This document shows positions 10,044 to 20,200 of a stretch of DNA of 64,000 nt, in pieces. The DNA lies in the NCBI GenBank assembly GCA_012960975.1, contig DUAE01000030.1, positions 1 through 64,000 on the forward strand, in the 5' to 3' direction. Position 1 is the first letter of the stretch. Every line of letters starts with the position of its first letter. The translations under genes and the position numbers were made by a program. A model generated the notes under the pieces. The model was not told the DNA's origin and did not search any database. It saw only the letters and a program-made list of their open reading frames with translations. The stretch comes from Candidatus Poseidoniales archaeon (GTDB lineage Archaea > Thermoplasmatota > Poseidoniia > Poseidoniales > Thalassarchaeaceae).

Positions 10044-13000
10044 CAATTATCCTCCTTCAAATTTACATCGCAAATTTCTGCCACCCTACAAAATTTACAC
10101 GCATCTTGAGATGGTGTAGGATGAACTCGACCATTATTAGCACCGTTTGCAACACCTAAAGCAACGGATATTCTTGCGGCTAGCCATGCCCTTAATGGAT
10201 CGCTTTGAGGGTTCTTATCCTCATTTCTAAATCGATATCGGTCATGAGTAAAAGTTGTTCTTTTACCAAATGAAGCACCTTCATTTGTAGGTTTGAAATG
10301 GTTTGAAATTTCTATGAGATGAGTAGTTTTGTGACCTAGAACAGAAATCCCTGCGGCTACGACTAAATCACCCGGGTGAGCAATTTCCCATGCACGGGCG
10401 TAAAGGGCTAGTTGCAATTCTTCGAGCAGTCCCTTTGCATGACGATCATCTACTTTTGTTGATTCGCTGGTTTTGAGATCTCGAATTGCAATTAATCGTC
10501 GAGGTTTCCAGTCAGTACCAACAATTTTCAAAGGAGCAATGGATTCGCTTCCTTCCGCATTAAACCAAATAGACTCATTCTCATCGAATGATAGTAAATC
10601 TACACGATCGATCATTCCTCTCAAACGCAGTGAAGGTAATGCTTCACCACCTGGGATGGTAATTTCTGCTGGTAATTCAATCTCAATTCCTCGTTCATCG
10701 TGATTGGTCAATTCCCATTCTAATGCAAGAGGAATTGCTCCAGTCAATTCAAGCTCAGATCGTATCATTCGGCCAATTCGGCCGGCAATCGCTGTCGGCT
10801 GAGGATTTGGTGTCCAATTCATCCATTCGCGCAGATTCATTCCCGTCATCATTCGAACGCGATTGGTCGAGACCGCATCACTACGATTTAGCCAAGGTGC
10901 GCGGTCATCTAGAACCTCGAGAGCGATTTTCATGATTTGCTCTTCATCAATACCAGATTTCGCGATACTGAGAGGAATTTTACTATCTCTGCTAAAGTCT
11001 ATTTCACGGTCGCCTCCCATATCAAAATTTAGTATTTTACACAATAAATCATGATGGACATTATGGAATAAATCACCATGAGTTCGCGAGTCCAAATCTT
11101 CAGTTTGTAAATCTTCAACATCAGCATACAAACCGCGACCTAACCAGCCAGCACGCGGGCATCTCACCCAATCGTGGAGACGGCTGGCTGACCAAATCGA
11201 AATGTTTTGTTCCGCTCCAACAGCATGTCCATGTCGAGCATCATTTACCAGTGAATGGACAGGAAGTGGTGTGAATGGGCGAGGATCGATTGTGACCGTC
11301 CTAATCTCCTTAGATGCTGCACCGGTGCGAGCACTGATGACCGGCCAACGTTCATTCACCCTAGGCGGAGTGATGTCTTTTGGTGAGCGTTTTTTGAGAT
11401 CTTCTTGGCGAAATTGAAACAGATGATTTTTGGCTGAATTGGGCAAATATCCATCTTCTTCAGCCACGGTCGGTTGTCGTCTCTCACGGTCTCTTTGAAG
11501 AGATGAATCCAGTGAAATTGTTATCGAATCAGGATTCAATGCAGGGGTAATCGGTTCGATGTTTTGGCGCATGCGCTTACCATCTATTTGCCGATGAGCA
11601 CGTGGACTCAACAAAGTGATTTTATCCAATTCAAATCTCTCACAATCATCATCTGGATCTTGCTCGAACGACCATTCTCGAATTGGGGCAGCTGCTGGGG
11701 TTGCTTCATCAAGGCTTGGATCGAGAATGATTACCTCATTTGCACAATTCAGGAAGTGATCACGATGGTGCCGAGCTTGACGGATGGGTCCGTCTGGTCT
11801 CAGTAGGTTCTTTTCATGTCGTTCTTCGTCTCCGAGAAAGGGTAATTTAGGTACACGCAAATCCCAAGATATACTCGAAGTATTTGCAAGAATGAGCAAA
11901 TCTGCTGAACAGCCAAGAGCTTGGTTTGGATTCAATAATCTTAATCTTGAACTCAGTCTACTCTGGCTTGATTTCAATTCGGCAGAACGTAATAGAGTTG
12001 AGATTTGATCAACCCAATCTGGGCCCATTCTTGGTTGATTAAAGCCACCTAAGGATTGAGATGAACGTAAGGAGGCCAATTCTTTCACAATAGTTTGAAT
12101 GACGGCGACTGGAGTTGCAGATACTCCATCCGAATTTTCAATTCGAGACTCAACATCGAAATTAGATAAGGTTGTCATCAACCATTTGTCACCAGTTTTT
12201 GTTGATGCTGATAAAGGTAATTTATTTCCGCTAAAGCAGCCTATTTTATCACACTCATCGAATACAATCCTGTCGGCTCCAGTCAAGACTGGTCTTAGGC
12301 TATTTACGACGGATAATAACCACCACAGTGTCGACTCTTTGGCAATGGCGTCGCGCTTTTTATGGGGTGGCCGAGAGAGAGTTTCTATCCAACGTAATAA
12401 TGCCCCAGGGCCACCTAAAATATGATCGCTGCGAGCTAATTCACTCATTAAATTTGCATCGGGAACTGGCCGGATTTCTGGATTTGATGAATGATGTAAA
12501 ATCTCAGGAAATAGTTTGATTGAATTTTGTAAGGCTAAGGCTCTCAACTTATCCAAAGAGAACGAATCTGGCCCATGTCCAACTTGAATCAAAGAGTGTA
12601 ACCAATGTCCAAGGGAGTGTCCTATTACCGTTGAATTTTCAATGATAATTGGGAATCCTAAATCTCGCAATGAACGATTCCATTTCCCCTTATTATTCGT
12701 TAAATTTGGATCGATGATGATGATTTTCATCGTTGAGCTTTCCCTCAATTTTTCATCGGCGAAAGCTATTGCGGCGTGAAATGATTGGCTTTCACGTTGC
12801 AATAATACTCGCCTTACTATAGATTCAGAATTATTAAGACGAAGTTCATGTCTCGGCACCCATTCCGGCAAATTTTTTGATTCTTTTACTGGATATTTAT
12901 CTTCGAGTAAAATACCATGGGTACCGAGTCGAAAACTGCCCTTGTTTGCAAGTTGATGAATAGGGCAATGTTTCGATATTGCAATCATCAAATCGATGTG

Positions 13001-13720
13001 AGATTGAGGAAGAAGAGGGGGATGATTTAGCATGATGATACCATCGATATCAAGCAAGGAAAACGGGTACTCTCCTCCATCTAAACGCTCGATTAACCGG
13101 TCAAAAACAAAGTCGGGATGAGTTCCTTCCAAGCTTTTCTCGATTTTCCTTAAAATTTGACGGAATGTATTGATTCCTGGCCCTTCCCAAGAAGCTCCAG
13201 CACGCTCTTTTGAAAGGAAAAAATGCAATTCAGAAAGAGCGGTGGTTTTTCCCATTCCCCACCTCATAGTCGGTAAAGGATTAATCAAAGGAAAACCGAG
13301 CTTCTCAGCTTCTCGCTGACAGGATTCATGCAAAATCAACTCGAAGGATGAATCCGTCGATAATACTCGTGGTAGCCTAAAATCCGCCACCAATAAGGAC
13401 GCTAATGATTCCACTGTTTGATGTAGCGTCCTATCGATAACACGCCCTCCTTCTGCTAAATCTGCAAGAATTTCTCGGCGCGCCTCTTCGCTGGGGTAAA
13501 CCACCATGATGCGTGCCGAACCACCTAATTTCAATGAACGAGGATCGACAATTTGCTTCACGAGGTGAGCCTTGAGCCAATTAGGGAAAGTGCCGGGAGT
13601 GACTTCCTCGTTAGAGATTTGATTTTCACGAACTTCCAACATGGCCTCACCGAGCGTTGACGATGTACGGCGGGGGTTATTCAACCCAACGATACAATTC
13701 GCCGATGATGGCCTACTCAA
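10043..13720 (-). CDS. AddB-like inactivated helicase / Fe-S PD-(D/E)XK nuclease
   Basis: A 1,225-residue partner of the AddA-like gene. The C-terminal domain carries RCPRAGW near 853, the nuclease motif IRDLKTSES near 1083, and ACKFC plus EIC at the end. This is the four-cysteine Fe-S nuclease arrangement of AddB and Cas4. The N-terminal two thirds have no complete helicase motif set. A Walker-A-like GMGKTT near residue 157 is poorly placed. AddB proteins are commonly degenerate helicases that recognise Chi-like sites. Two starts are possible: TTG at 13720, overlapping the upstream stop as TTGA, or ATG at 13642 with GGTGAGG just before it. The longer form is given because TTG starts occur elsewhere in this window. 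Confidence 0.8.
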   Translation of the reverse strand: MSRPSSANCIVGLNNPRRTSSTLGEAMLEVRENQISNEEVTPGTFPNWLKAHLVKQIVDPRSLKLGGSARIMVVYPSEEARREILADLAEGGRVIDRTLHQTVESLASLLVADFRLPRVLSTDSSFELILHESCQREAEKLGFPLINPLPTMRWGMGKTTALSELHFFLSKERAGASWEGPGINTFRQILRKIEKSLEGTHPDFVFDRLIERLDGGEYPFSLLDIDGIIMLNHPPLLPQSHIDLMIAISKHCPIHQLANKGSFRLGTHGILLEDKYPVKESKNLPEWVPRHELRLNNSESIVRRVLLQRESQSFHAAIAFADEKLRESSTMKIIIIDPNLTNNKGKWNRSLRDLGFPIIIENSTVIGHSLGHWLHSLIQVGHGPDSFSLDKLRALALQNSIKLFPEILHHSSNPEIRPVPDANLMSELARSDHILGGPGALLRWIETLSRPPHKKRDAIAKESTLWWLLSVVNSLRPVLTGADRIVFDECDKIGCFSGNKLPLSASTKTGDKWLMTTLSNFDVESRIENSDGVSATPVAVIQTIVKELASLRSSQSLGGFNQPRMGPDWVDQISTLLRSAELKSSQSRLSSRLRLLNPNQALGCSADLLILANTSSISWDLRVPKLPFLGDEERHEKNLLRPDGPIRQARHHRDHFLNCANEVIILDPSLDEATPAAAPIREWSFEQDPDDDCERFELDKITLLSPRAHRQIDGKRMRQNIEPITPALNPDSITISLDSSLQRDRERRQPTVAEEDGYLPNSAKNHLFQFRQEDLKKRSPKDITPPRVNERWPVISARTGAASKEIRTVTIDPRPFTPLPVHSLVNDARHGHAVGAEQNISIWSASRLHDWVRCPRAGWLGRGLYADVEDLQTEDLDSRTHGDLFHNVHHDLLCKILNFDMGGDREIDFSRDSKIPLSIAKSGIDEEQIMKIALEVLDDRAPWLNRSDAVSTNRVRMMTGMNLREWMNWTPNPQPTAIAGRIGRMIRSELELTGAIPLALEWELTNHDERGIEIELPAEITIPGGEALPSLRLRGMIDRVDLLSFDENESIWFNAEGSESIAPLKIVGTDWKPRRLIAIRDLKTSESTKVDDRHAKGLLEELQLALYARAWEIAHPGDLVVAAGISVLGHKTTHLIEISNHFKPTNEGASFGKRTTFTHDRYRFRNEDKNPQSDPLRAWLAARISVALGVANGANNGRVHPTPSQDACKFCRVAEICDVNLKEDN
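10051..10058 (-). promoter_or_regulatory. Strong Shine-Dalgarno of the addA-like gene
   Basis: GAAGGAGG lies inside the last codons of the addB-like gene, seven bases before ATG 10043. It decides that start over the TTG three bases upstream and indicates translational coupling of the pair. Confidence 0.75.
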
Positions 13721-14652
13721 TCATCTCTTCGTGGTAGCAGAGCAGCCCCAAATAATGGCAAAAGAAGAGATAATGCAGGAGCTGGAAGTGCCGCAGTGAA
13801 CGAATTATCTTCCTCGACTTCGGGTGAGAACCAATTGAAAACTAATACTGCAGACAAATCATCGCCATCAAAAGCGGCGATGTGCTCGACTGGCATCTGG
13901 CCAGAAATTACCGGAAGTTTGACTACATCGCGTAAAATGTGATGATAAAAATCGGCTCCATTTCCACCTTCTGGAAAATATCCAACATCTTCAATAAAGT
14001 AAATCATCGGCTGAATTTCTAAATCTGAATACATATTGGGAACTGAAATATCCCAAATAAAAATTTCTTCTCCGGCTTCACTCGTAAAAGATAATGATCC
14101 TGAAAAACCACTTTTGTCTATTGTCGAACCTGTATTGAGAGAGATTGAATAATCATTCTCGATTGAGTCTGAAGTAGGCGATGTTCCAATATGGAACCTT
14201 TCGCCGTCAAAAATATTAGTTGGCGCTAAGCGTTCTCCACCTGCGGCAGAGAGTGAGGTTTGCGCGTATCGACCGACCCAATAATCATCGGTAGATTCAG
14301 CGCCGAAAGGATCTTGAGTTTCGGCAATAAAACGATGAAAATGTGCTTGGAGAATGTTTTCACCATCGATTATGTTTTCCATTGCCGCCTCTGTTTGGAG
14401 ACAATTCGTGCACCATGTAGCGGTGTAAACTTCGATGATTGTCGGCCAATCAACTCCATCTAAACTAGTCGATTCCTCAGTTGTATTATTGGAAAGAGAA
14501 ATTGATATCCCTCCTAATGTCCCCGAATCTTGCCAAGATTCTTCGACAACATCTATCCATGTTATGGATTCAGTAGGAGAAACACCGGCAACGTTGCCAG
14601 CGAGAAGAAGAATGGTCACGAGAATCGTGAATAGGGAACGACTCATGACCAT
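13717..14652 (-). CDS. Exported thioredoxin-like protein with C-terminal anchor
   Basis: The ORF track begins at 14790 inside the upstream threonine aldolase. The ATG at 14652 (or 14646) starts a typical signal peptide (MSRSLFTILVTILLLAG) and is preferred. A thioredoxin-fold motif TATWCTNC follows about 75 residues in, giving a CxxC redox pair. The C terminus is a hydrophobic stretch followed by LPRRDD, which looks like a tail anchor. The protein is probably an extracytoplasmic disulphide reductase or oxidase, or a redox lipoprotein-like factor. Its stop overlaps the possible TTG start of the addB-like gene, which may be accidental because the functions are unrelated. Confidence 0.72.
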   Translation of the reverse strand: MVMSRSLFTILVTILLLAGNVAGVSPTESITWIDVVEESWQDSGTLGGISISLSNNTTEESTSLDGVDWPTIIEVYTATWCTNCLQTEAAMENIIDGENILQAHFHRFIAETQDPFGAESTDDYWVGRYAQTSLSAAGGERLAPTNIFDGERFHIGTSPTSDSIENDYSISLNTGSTIDKSGFSGSLSFTSEAGEEIFIWDISVPNMYSDLEIQPMIYFIEDVGYFPEGGNGADFYHHILRDVVKLPVISGQMPVEHIAAFDGDDLSAVLVFNWFSPEVEEDNSFTAALPAPALSLLLPLFGAALLPRRDD

Positions 14653-14698
14653 TCGGTGTAATGTGATACACTCAAATGCTTGGGTTCTGTGATACCAA

Positions 14699-15745
14699 TT
14701 ACAATACCGATTCAAACGCTGTAATCGCGCGCTTAATATCCTGATCCATGATGTGAAGATGGATGACCGCACGTATTGTCGAATCGTCAATTGTCAGAGT
14801 ATCAACACCATGATCTGCAAGCCTATCGACGAGCGCCTGCGCCTCACCTTCAGCGGTTGAGATGTAAACCATATTCGACTGCACCGAATCTAAATCAACG
14901 CTGAATCCTGACATATCATTCACTGCTGCTGCCAACCTCTTAGCTCGAATGTGATCTTCTTCCAAACGCTCGATGTTATGGTCGAGCGCAAACAATCCAG
15001 CGGCGGCGAGAATACCTGCTTGACGCATGCCACCGCCAAACATTTTTCGCCATCGATAAGCTAATGCGATGAATTCAGAATCACCGATAAGCATGCTTCC
15101 AACTGGTGCACCCAGCCCCTTTGAGAGACAAATTGAGATGGAGTCATAATCCCGTACCATTCGAGCGACATCGGTTTGGGTTGCAATAGCCGCATTGAAT
15201 ATTCGAGCACCGTCCATATGTGCTGCACAGTCATTTGTGTGAGCGATGTGGGCAATCTCGTCTAGGACTTCCTGCGAATAACACGAACCACCACCACGAT
15301 TCGAAGAATTCTCAACGCAAACCAATGACCCATTAGGGAAGTGCCCCAAACTACCATCACCCTTGCGAATTGCCTTCTGCACATCGGCTGGTTCCATTAA
15401 TCCAGCATGGCCGGGAACCAATGCGATTGAACACCCCGATAGGGCAGCGTATCCACCGCCTTCGTAGATGTAGATATGACTCGTTGCTTCAGTGACGATT
15501 TCGTCGCCAGGATTTGTATGGGCTCGAATAGCTATTGCATTCGACATCGTTCCACTCGGAACGAAGAGAGATGCTTCCTTGCCAAATATCTCTGCAATTC
15601 GATTCTGCAATTCGATAACTGTTGGATCATCACCTAGAACATCGTCGCCAACCTCAGCTGTTGCCATTCGCTCACGCATCGCTGAAGTCGGCTGGGTTAT
15701 CGTATCCGAGCGCATATCGACTCGGTCACTCGGATGTTCGTGCAT
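14699..15745 (-). CDS. ltaE: Low-specificity L-threonine aldolase
   Basis: A 348-residue PLP enzyme of fold type I. DMRSDTITQPT at the N terminus, FVPSGTMSNAIA, HMDGARIFNA and the lysine motif CLSKGLGAPVGS (Lys near 208) are the standard landmarks of the beta-eliminating lyase/threonine aldolase family. It cleaves L-threonine or L-allo-threonine to glycine and acetaldehyde. Its length matches the family. It follows livF on the same strand after nine bases and may be read from the end of the liv operon. Confidence 0.92.
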   Translation of the reverse strand: MHEHPSDRVDMRSDTITQPTSAMRERMATAEVGDDVLGDDPTVIELQNRIAEIFGKEASLFVPSGTMSNAIAIRAHTNPGDEIVTEATSHIYIYEGGGYAALSGCSIALVPGHAGLMEPADVQKAIRKGDGSLGHFPNGSLVCVENSSNRGGGSCYSQEVLDEIAHIAHTNDCAAHMDGARIFNAAIATQTDVARMVRDYDSISICLSKGLGAPVGSMLIGDSEFIALAYRWRKMFGGGMRQAGILAAAGLFALDHNIERLEEDHIRAKRLAAAVNDMSGFSVDLDSVQSNMVYISTAEGEAQALVDRLADHGVDTLTIDDSTIRAVIHLHIMDQDIKRAITAFESVL

Positions 15746-15754
15746 TTGAATTCC

Positions 15755-16477
15755 TCATTCTCCGGTTCCGCCAAGGAAGTATTCTCCAATTTCTGGATCT
15801 ACTAATATATCGGCGGCCTTGCCAGTATGAACAACCTTTCCAGATGCAAGAACGTATCCCCTATCCGAGCGAGAAAGAGAAAGGCGAGCGTTCTGCTCAA
15901 CAATTAGAACGGTAATGCCGCTTTGGCGAAGTGCATCGATTCTGTCGATGATTTGCTGTTGAAATAGTGGTGAAAGTGCTGCGGTCGGCTCATCGAGAAG
16001 CAAAAACTTAGGCTTAGATATAAGTGCTCTAGAAATCGCCAACATTTGCCGTTGACCACCGGAAAGTGAAGCTGCTAAATCATGCATGCGAGAAATCAAA
16101 TCAGGGAACATTTCGAGGGAATCATCGATTCTCTCATTCAGCACTCGAGCAGATAGTCGGTTACCGCCCATCTGCAAATTTTCTGCTACAGTAAGTGAAG
16201 GAAATACATTATCCACTTGAGGAACATAAGAAATGCCGCGTCTGACCAATTGATCGGTTCGCCATCCAGCAACGTCCTCTCCATTATGCTCAACATCACC
16301 ACCATAGAATGTGCAAAGACCGAAAATTGCCTTGATAAAGGTGGATTTACCACATCCATTCGGGCCAATAATCGTAACGAATTCACCTTTTTCCACATAG
16401 ATATCTATACCGTGAAGAATCTGGACAGAGCCATATCCTGCTTGCAAATTTTTAACATCTAAAATTCGCTCAGCCAT
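15755..16477 (-). CDS. livF: Branched-chain-type ABC transporter ATP-binding protein LivF (copy 1)
   Basis: ABC ATPase with Walker A GPNGCGKST, signature LSGGQRQM and Walker B FLLLDEPTAAL. The leading GYGSVQILHG is characteristic of LivF. The start is ATG 16477, which shares one base with the livG stop (TGATG). The ORF-track GTG at 16480 is less likely. With LivG it energises the fused LivHM permease for import of branched-chain or other amino acids, amides or urea. No receptor gene is adjacent to this copy. Confidence 0.93.
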   Translation of the reverse strand: MAERILDVKNLQAGYGSVQILHGIDIYVEKGEFVTIIGPNGCGKSTFIKAIFGLCTFYGGDVEHNGEDVAGWRTDQLVRRGISYVPQVDNVFPSLTVAENLQMGGNRLSARVLNERIDDSLEMFPDLISRMHDLAASLSGGQRQMLAISRALISKPKFLLLDEPTAALSPLFQQQIIDRIDALRQSGITVLIVEQNARLSLSRSDRGYVLASGKVVHTGKAADILVDPEIGEYFLGGTGE

Positions 16478-17271
16478 CACGCCTCACCAACCATTTCGGC
16501 TTCGCCTTCGCCGCCGAGATATGCTTCGATAACCTCTCGACTATCCTTGACTTCTTCCGGAGTCCCCTCCATTAAAATTCGACCTTGGTCCATCACAATA
16601 ATTCGGTCAACACCTTGTCTGAGAATAAAATCCATATTGTGTTCAATAATCAAAACCGAATTTCCGGTTTTGGAAACGTGCTCACGCAAATCATTGAAGA
16701 TTTTCATTGCTAGTGGACCGGCAACTCCGGCGACCGGTTCATCGAGCAGAAGCAATTGCGGGTCGCTCATCAATGCACGGCCAATATCGACCAATTTGCT
16801 TTGACCACCAGATAACTCACTAGCTAAATTATGTGCCATATGAGGGATTTCTAATTTTCTCAAAACTTCATATGCACGCTTCAGCCGCTTCTTTTCTTCT
16901 AAGCGGCTGAAAGGCCTGAATAATGCCAAGAATTTATTGGGTGAAAATTGATTTCGCGGAGGAACTAGTAAATTTTCAATTACCGTCATTTCTCGCCATA
17001 ATCGGGTGTGTTGGAAAGTACGTGTGAAGCCAAGTTTTTGGATTTGGTCCGATGATAAATTAAAGATATCTTGACCACATACTTCGATGTTTCCAGTAGT
17101 TTTCGGAAGTAGTCCGCTAATGCAATTAAACGTCGTCGATTTACCACATCCATTCGGTCCGATAAGCCCGACAAATTCACCAGGATAAATGTCGAAAGTC
17201 ATATCTTCAACGGCTACCAGTCCACCGAATTCTTTGGATAACCCCTCAACCCGCAATAATGGTTCGCTCAT
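16477..17271 (-). CDS. livG: Branched-chain-type ABC transporter ATP-binding protein LivG (copy 1)
   Basis: ABC ATPase with Walker A GPNGCGKST, the TRTFQHTRLWREMTVIENLL segment typical of LivG, signature ELSGGQSKL and Walker B LLLLDEPVAGV. The ATG overlaps the livHM stop by four bases (ATGA), and the gene is followed by livF with a one-base overlap, so this is a tightly coupled operon. At 264 residues it has the family's usual length. It is highly similar to copy 2 at 29819-30595, apart from an added C-terminal acidic tail. Confidence 0.93.
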   Translation of the reverse strand: MSEPLLRVEGLSKEFGGLVAVEDMTFDIYPGEFVGLIGPNGCGKSTTFNCISGLLPKTTGNIEVCGQDIFNLSSDQIQKLGFTRTFQHTRLWREMTVIENLLVPPRNQFSPNKFLALFRPFSRLEEKKRLKRAYEVLRKLEIPHMAHNLASELSGGQSKLVDIGRALMSDPQLLLLDEPVAGVAGPLAMKIFNDLREHVSKTGNSVLIIEHNMDFILRQGVDRIIVMDQGRILMEGTPEEVKDSREVIEAYLGGEGEAEMVGEA

Positions 17272-20200
17272 GCTTCCACCCCTTCTGGATCATCTGGTCG
17301 ACTCGGCACTTCAGGCACGAGACCCTTCTCGGCGAGCAATAATGAAGCGATGATCACCAAACCAATTAGTGCTAATTTGAGATAGGCTAATTGGGCTGTA
17401 ACAGATAGTGGATCATCTAAGAACTTCGGAAAAGCATGAGTAAGCGCTTCATCACTCCAAAGTAAGGATAGAGGAGAGTCGAGCATCAGCCAGCGGAATG
17501 CTGAATCGATGTAGGCAATTAAGAAATGAAGACTAGATTCGGCATTTCCACGAGCGGTAATGAGGGCGTTGAAAGTAAATTCTGTAACGACCAAAACCAT
17601 CGCTCCGACCATCATTCCACGATTACTCCCTTTACCACCGACAATGAATGCGGCCCAGATAATGAAAGTAGTGCGTGCCGGCGAGAGATTATCTGGATGA
17701 ATTGTCGTATTCATCCAAGCCCAGAATATACCACCAAGCGCTGCTATAGCTGCGCCTAATGCAAGGCTAGCAGCTTTGTTTCTAATCACGTTGTGGCCAT
17801 GATGTTGGGCAACTTCTTCATCTTCTTTTATCGCTCGTAGAATTCTACTCCAAGGAGATGAAAAGATAATTTCCAGTAACCACCAGCAAACAATGGTTGT
17901 GATCAAAGCAGTAAAACCTAGTAAAAGTACGTATGGGGCATCAGAAGGAGCACCGTTATTGGCTAATCCTAACATACTTCCTACCGATTCTGAAGGACCT
18001 GATTCCCACCACCCTTTCATCGGCAGAGTATAGCGTGAAATACCGATTGCGGTGGTATTTGTTCCAGCTCGAAGCATAGGTTCAGCAATCAAGGTGATTC
18101 GCAATAACTCACCCAAAGAAACTGTGACAATTGCGAAATAATCGGTGCGTAATTCTGCTGTTGGATAAGCAATAACCCAACCGATAGCAGCAGATACCAG
18201 TAGAGCGAGAATAATTGCCGGAATTGGATGCCACCCATACCCACCAACATCGATCATGACGCCGTTCATCTCAACGCTGATGGGCGTTGTTAGCAAACTT
18301 ACAATCACCGCTCCAATTCCAACGAAGAAGATAACACCAAAGTTGACCATTCCGGTCAAACCGGTGTGGATGTTTAACGAGAAACTCCAGAGCGAATATA
18401 TGGAGAATAATAGTAATATTCGACCGATTTGCATCGCCTTTGTGAAACTAGATGAACTCTCTAAGCTAGCTGTAATAGAGAATGTAAGAAGCATCAATAA
18501 CGCGAATATGAGGTAGGAACCATTCGGGCTTTCTCGACCATATGGGGCGAATTTATACCATCTTTGTCTAGTAGAGTCAAGCTTATCAATCAAAAAGTTT
18601 GTAGAATCAGTCTTCAATTTTTCACGTAATACTATTATTGATTTTGAGATTACAGATTTAATCCTATCAAAGAATTGCCCGGTTGCTCTATTTATACTAG
18701 AAATGGCTAAATCGATTGTATCTGAAATTAACAAATTGGCCTCATGAATTGGTTCTAGAAGACGCTCGAATGAATCTAACACCTTCTCAAATGGATCTTC
18801 GGATTTGCCAATTAAGAGATAGCTTCCTTCGAAAATTGCTGAAAGCCATACCAATGCCATGAGCCAGGGGACAGAATTCATAATTCCAATATTAATTCCA
18901 ATCGAATAACTCCAATTATTGATTAAGAATTCCGAACCGACACCAACAATCGAGGCATCGAAAGCCCAACCTGCGAGTAGCCAAAGGAAAATTCCCATAA
19001 TTGTGATAATTAACTGATTTTCAGCCCTAGATGTATTTTCTTTGTAAAAATTATGCAAACCGAATGCCCCCGTTGGTAAAAATGCCAAAGCAACAAAAAT
19101 TTTCGGATTAGGTTCACGTTCACTCTCGGCCTTCTTACGTAAACGATCAACATTCCAAGATTCGAAAGCATCTCCGAGTCCCTTCGGCATTAACATTAGA
19201 ATGACAATTAGGAAAATGAAGGGCATGACTTCGGAGAATCCACTCCAATTGGCACGACCCAGAGAATTACCTGAGCCAACAAGAACCGGTTCGGATAATG
19301 AACGGACGAGGCCGACGCAGAATGAGCCGATTATAGCTCCAGGAATCGAACCAATCGTTCCCAATACGATTACCGCGAATGCCGGTAGAAGAATGCTCAA
19401 CCCAACCTCTGGATTAATTCGTACGGACGCAGCAAAAAATGCTCCACCAAAACCGGACAAACCTGCGGATAGGAATGCGCTGTAACGCTGGATACTTTCG
19501 ATATTAATTCCGCTACTCGCTGCTAAATCAGGGTTGTCCGCAACAGCTCGCATCCTTCGACCCAACCGGGTTTTCTTCATCAATAAATAGAGTAAAATTA
19601 CTGAAGAAAAAACGACTAAAACCAAGGCGGCTTTATAGTAAACAAATCCGTAATCGTTGACAACAGCATCCCATTCAAAGATAGGATTCAGATCTGGAGC
19701 ACCAATTGTAAATCCTTCTTCGGTTTTTTGATATTCCCAATCCCAAATTGAATCGCCCCGCTCTCCAAGACGGAATCGCATAAGCCGCGAAGGAACCTCG
19801 AATTTTTGGCTCGTCAGACGCCAATCAGGATCTGGTGTAAATAGCTCTGACGCTGCAGTAAAACGTAAGTAAACCATAGCACGTAGAATCATTGCTACCC
19901 CAAGTGAAGCGATCATCATCGTCTGAGGTGAAGCATTCTTCAGCCGAAATCGATAGTAAACCAACCGGTCGATTACCACGCCAATTAGACCGGTGACAAA
20001 GAAGGCGATAAGACCAGCAAACAAAATTAAATTCCAATTCACAATACCGTCTCGTGGTGCCGAAACACCCTCAAAAAATCTGTCACTCCACTGAAGGGTC
20101 AAGGCGATATACGCACCGATTATGAAAAATTCAGCCTGAGCAAAATTCCCATAGCGTTGAACTCGATAAGTAAGTGTCAAACCAACAGCAATAGCCAGAT

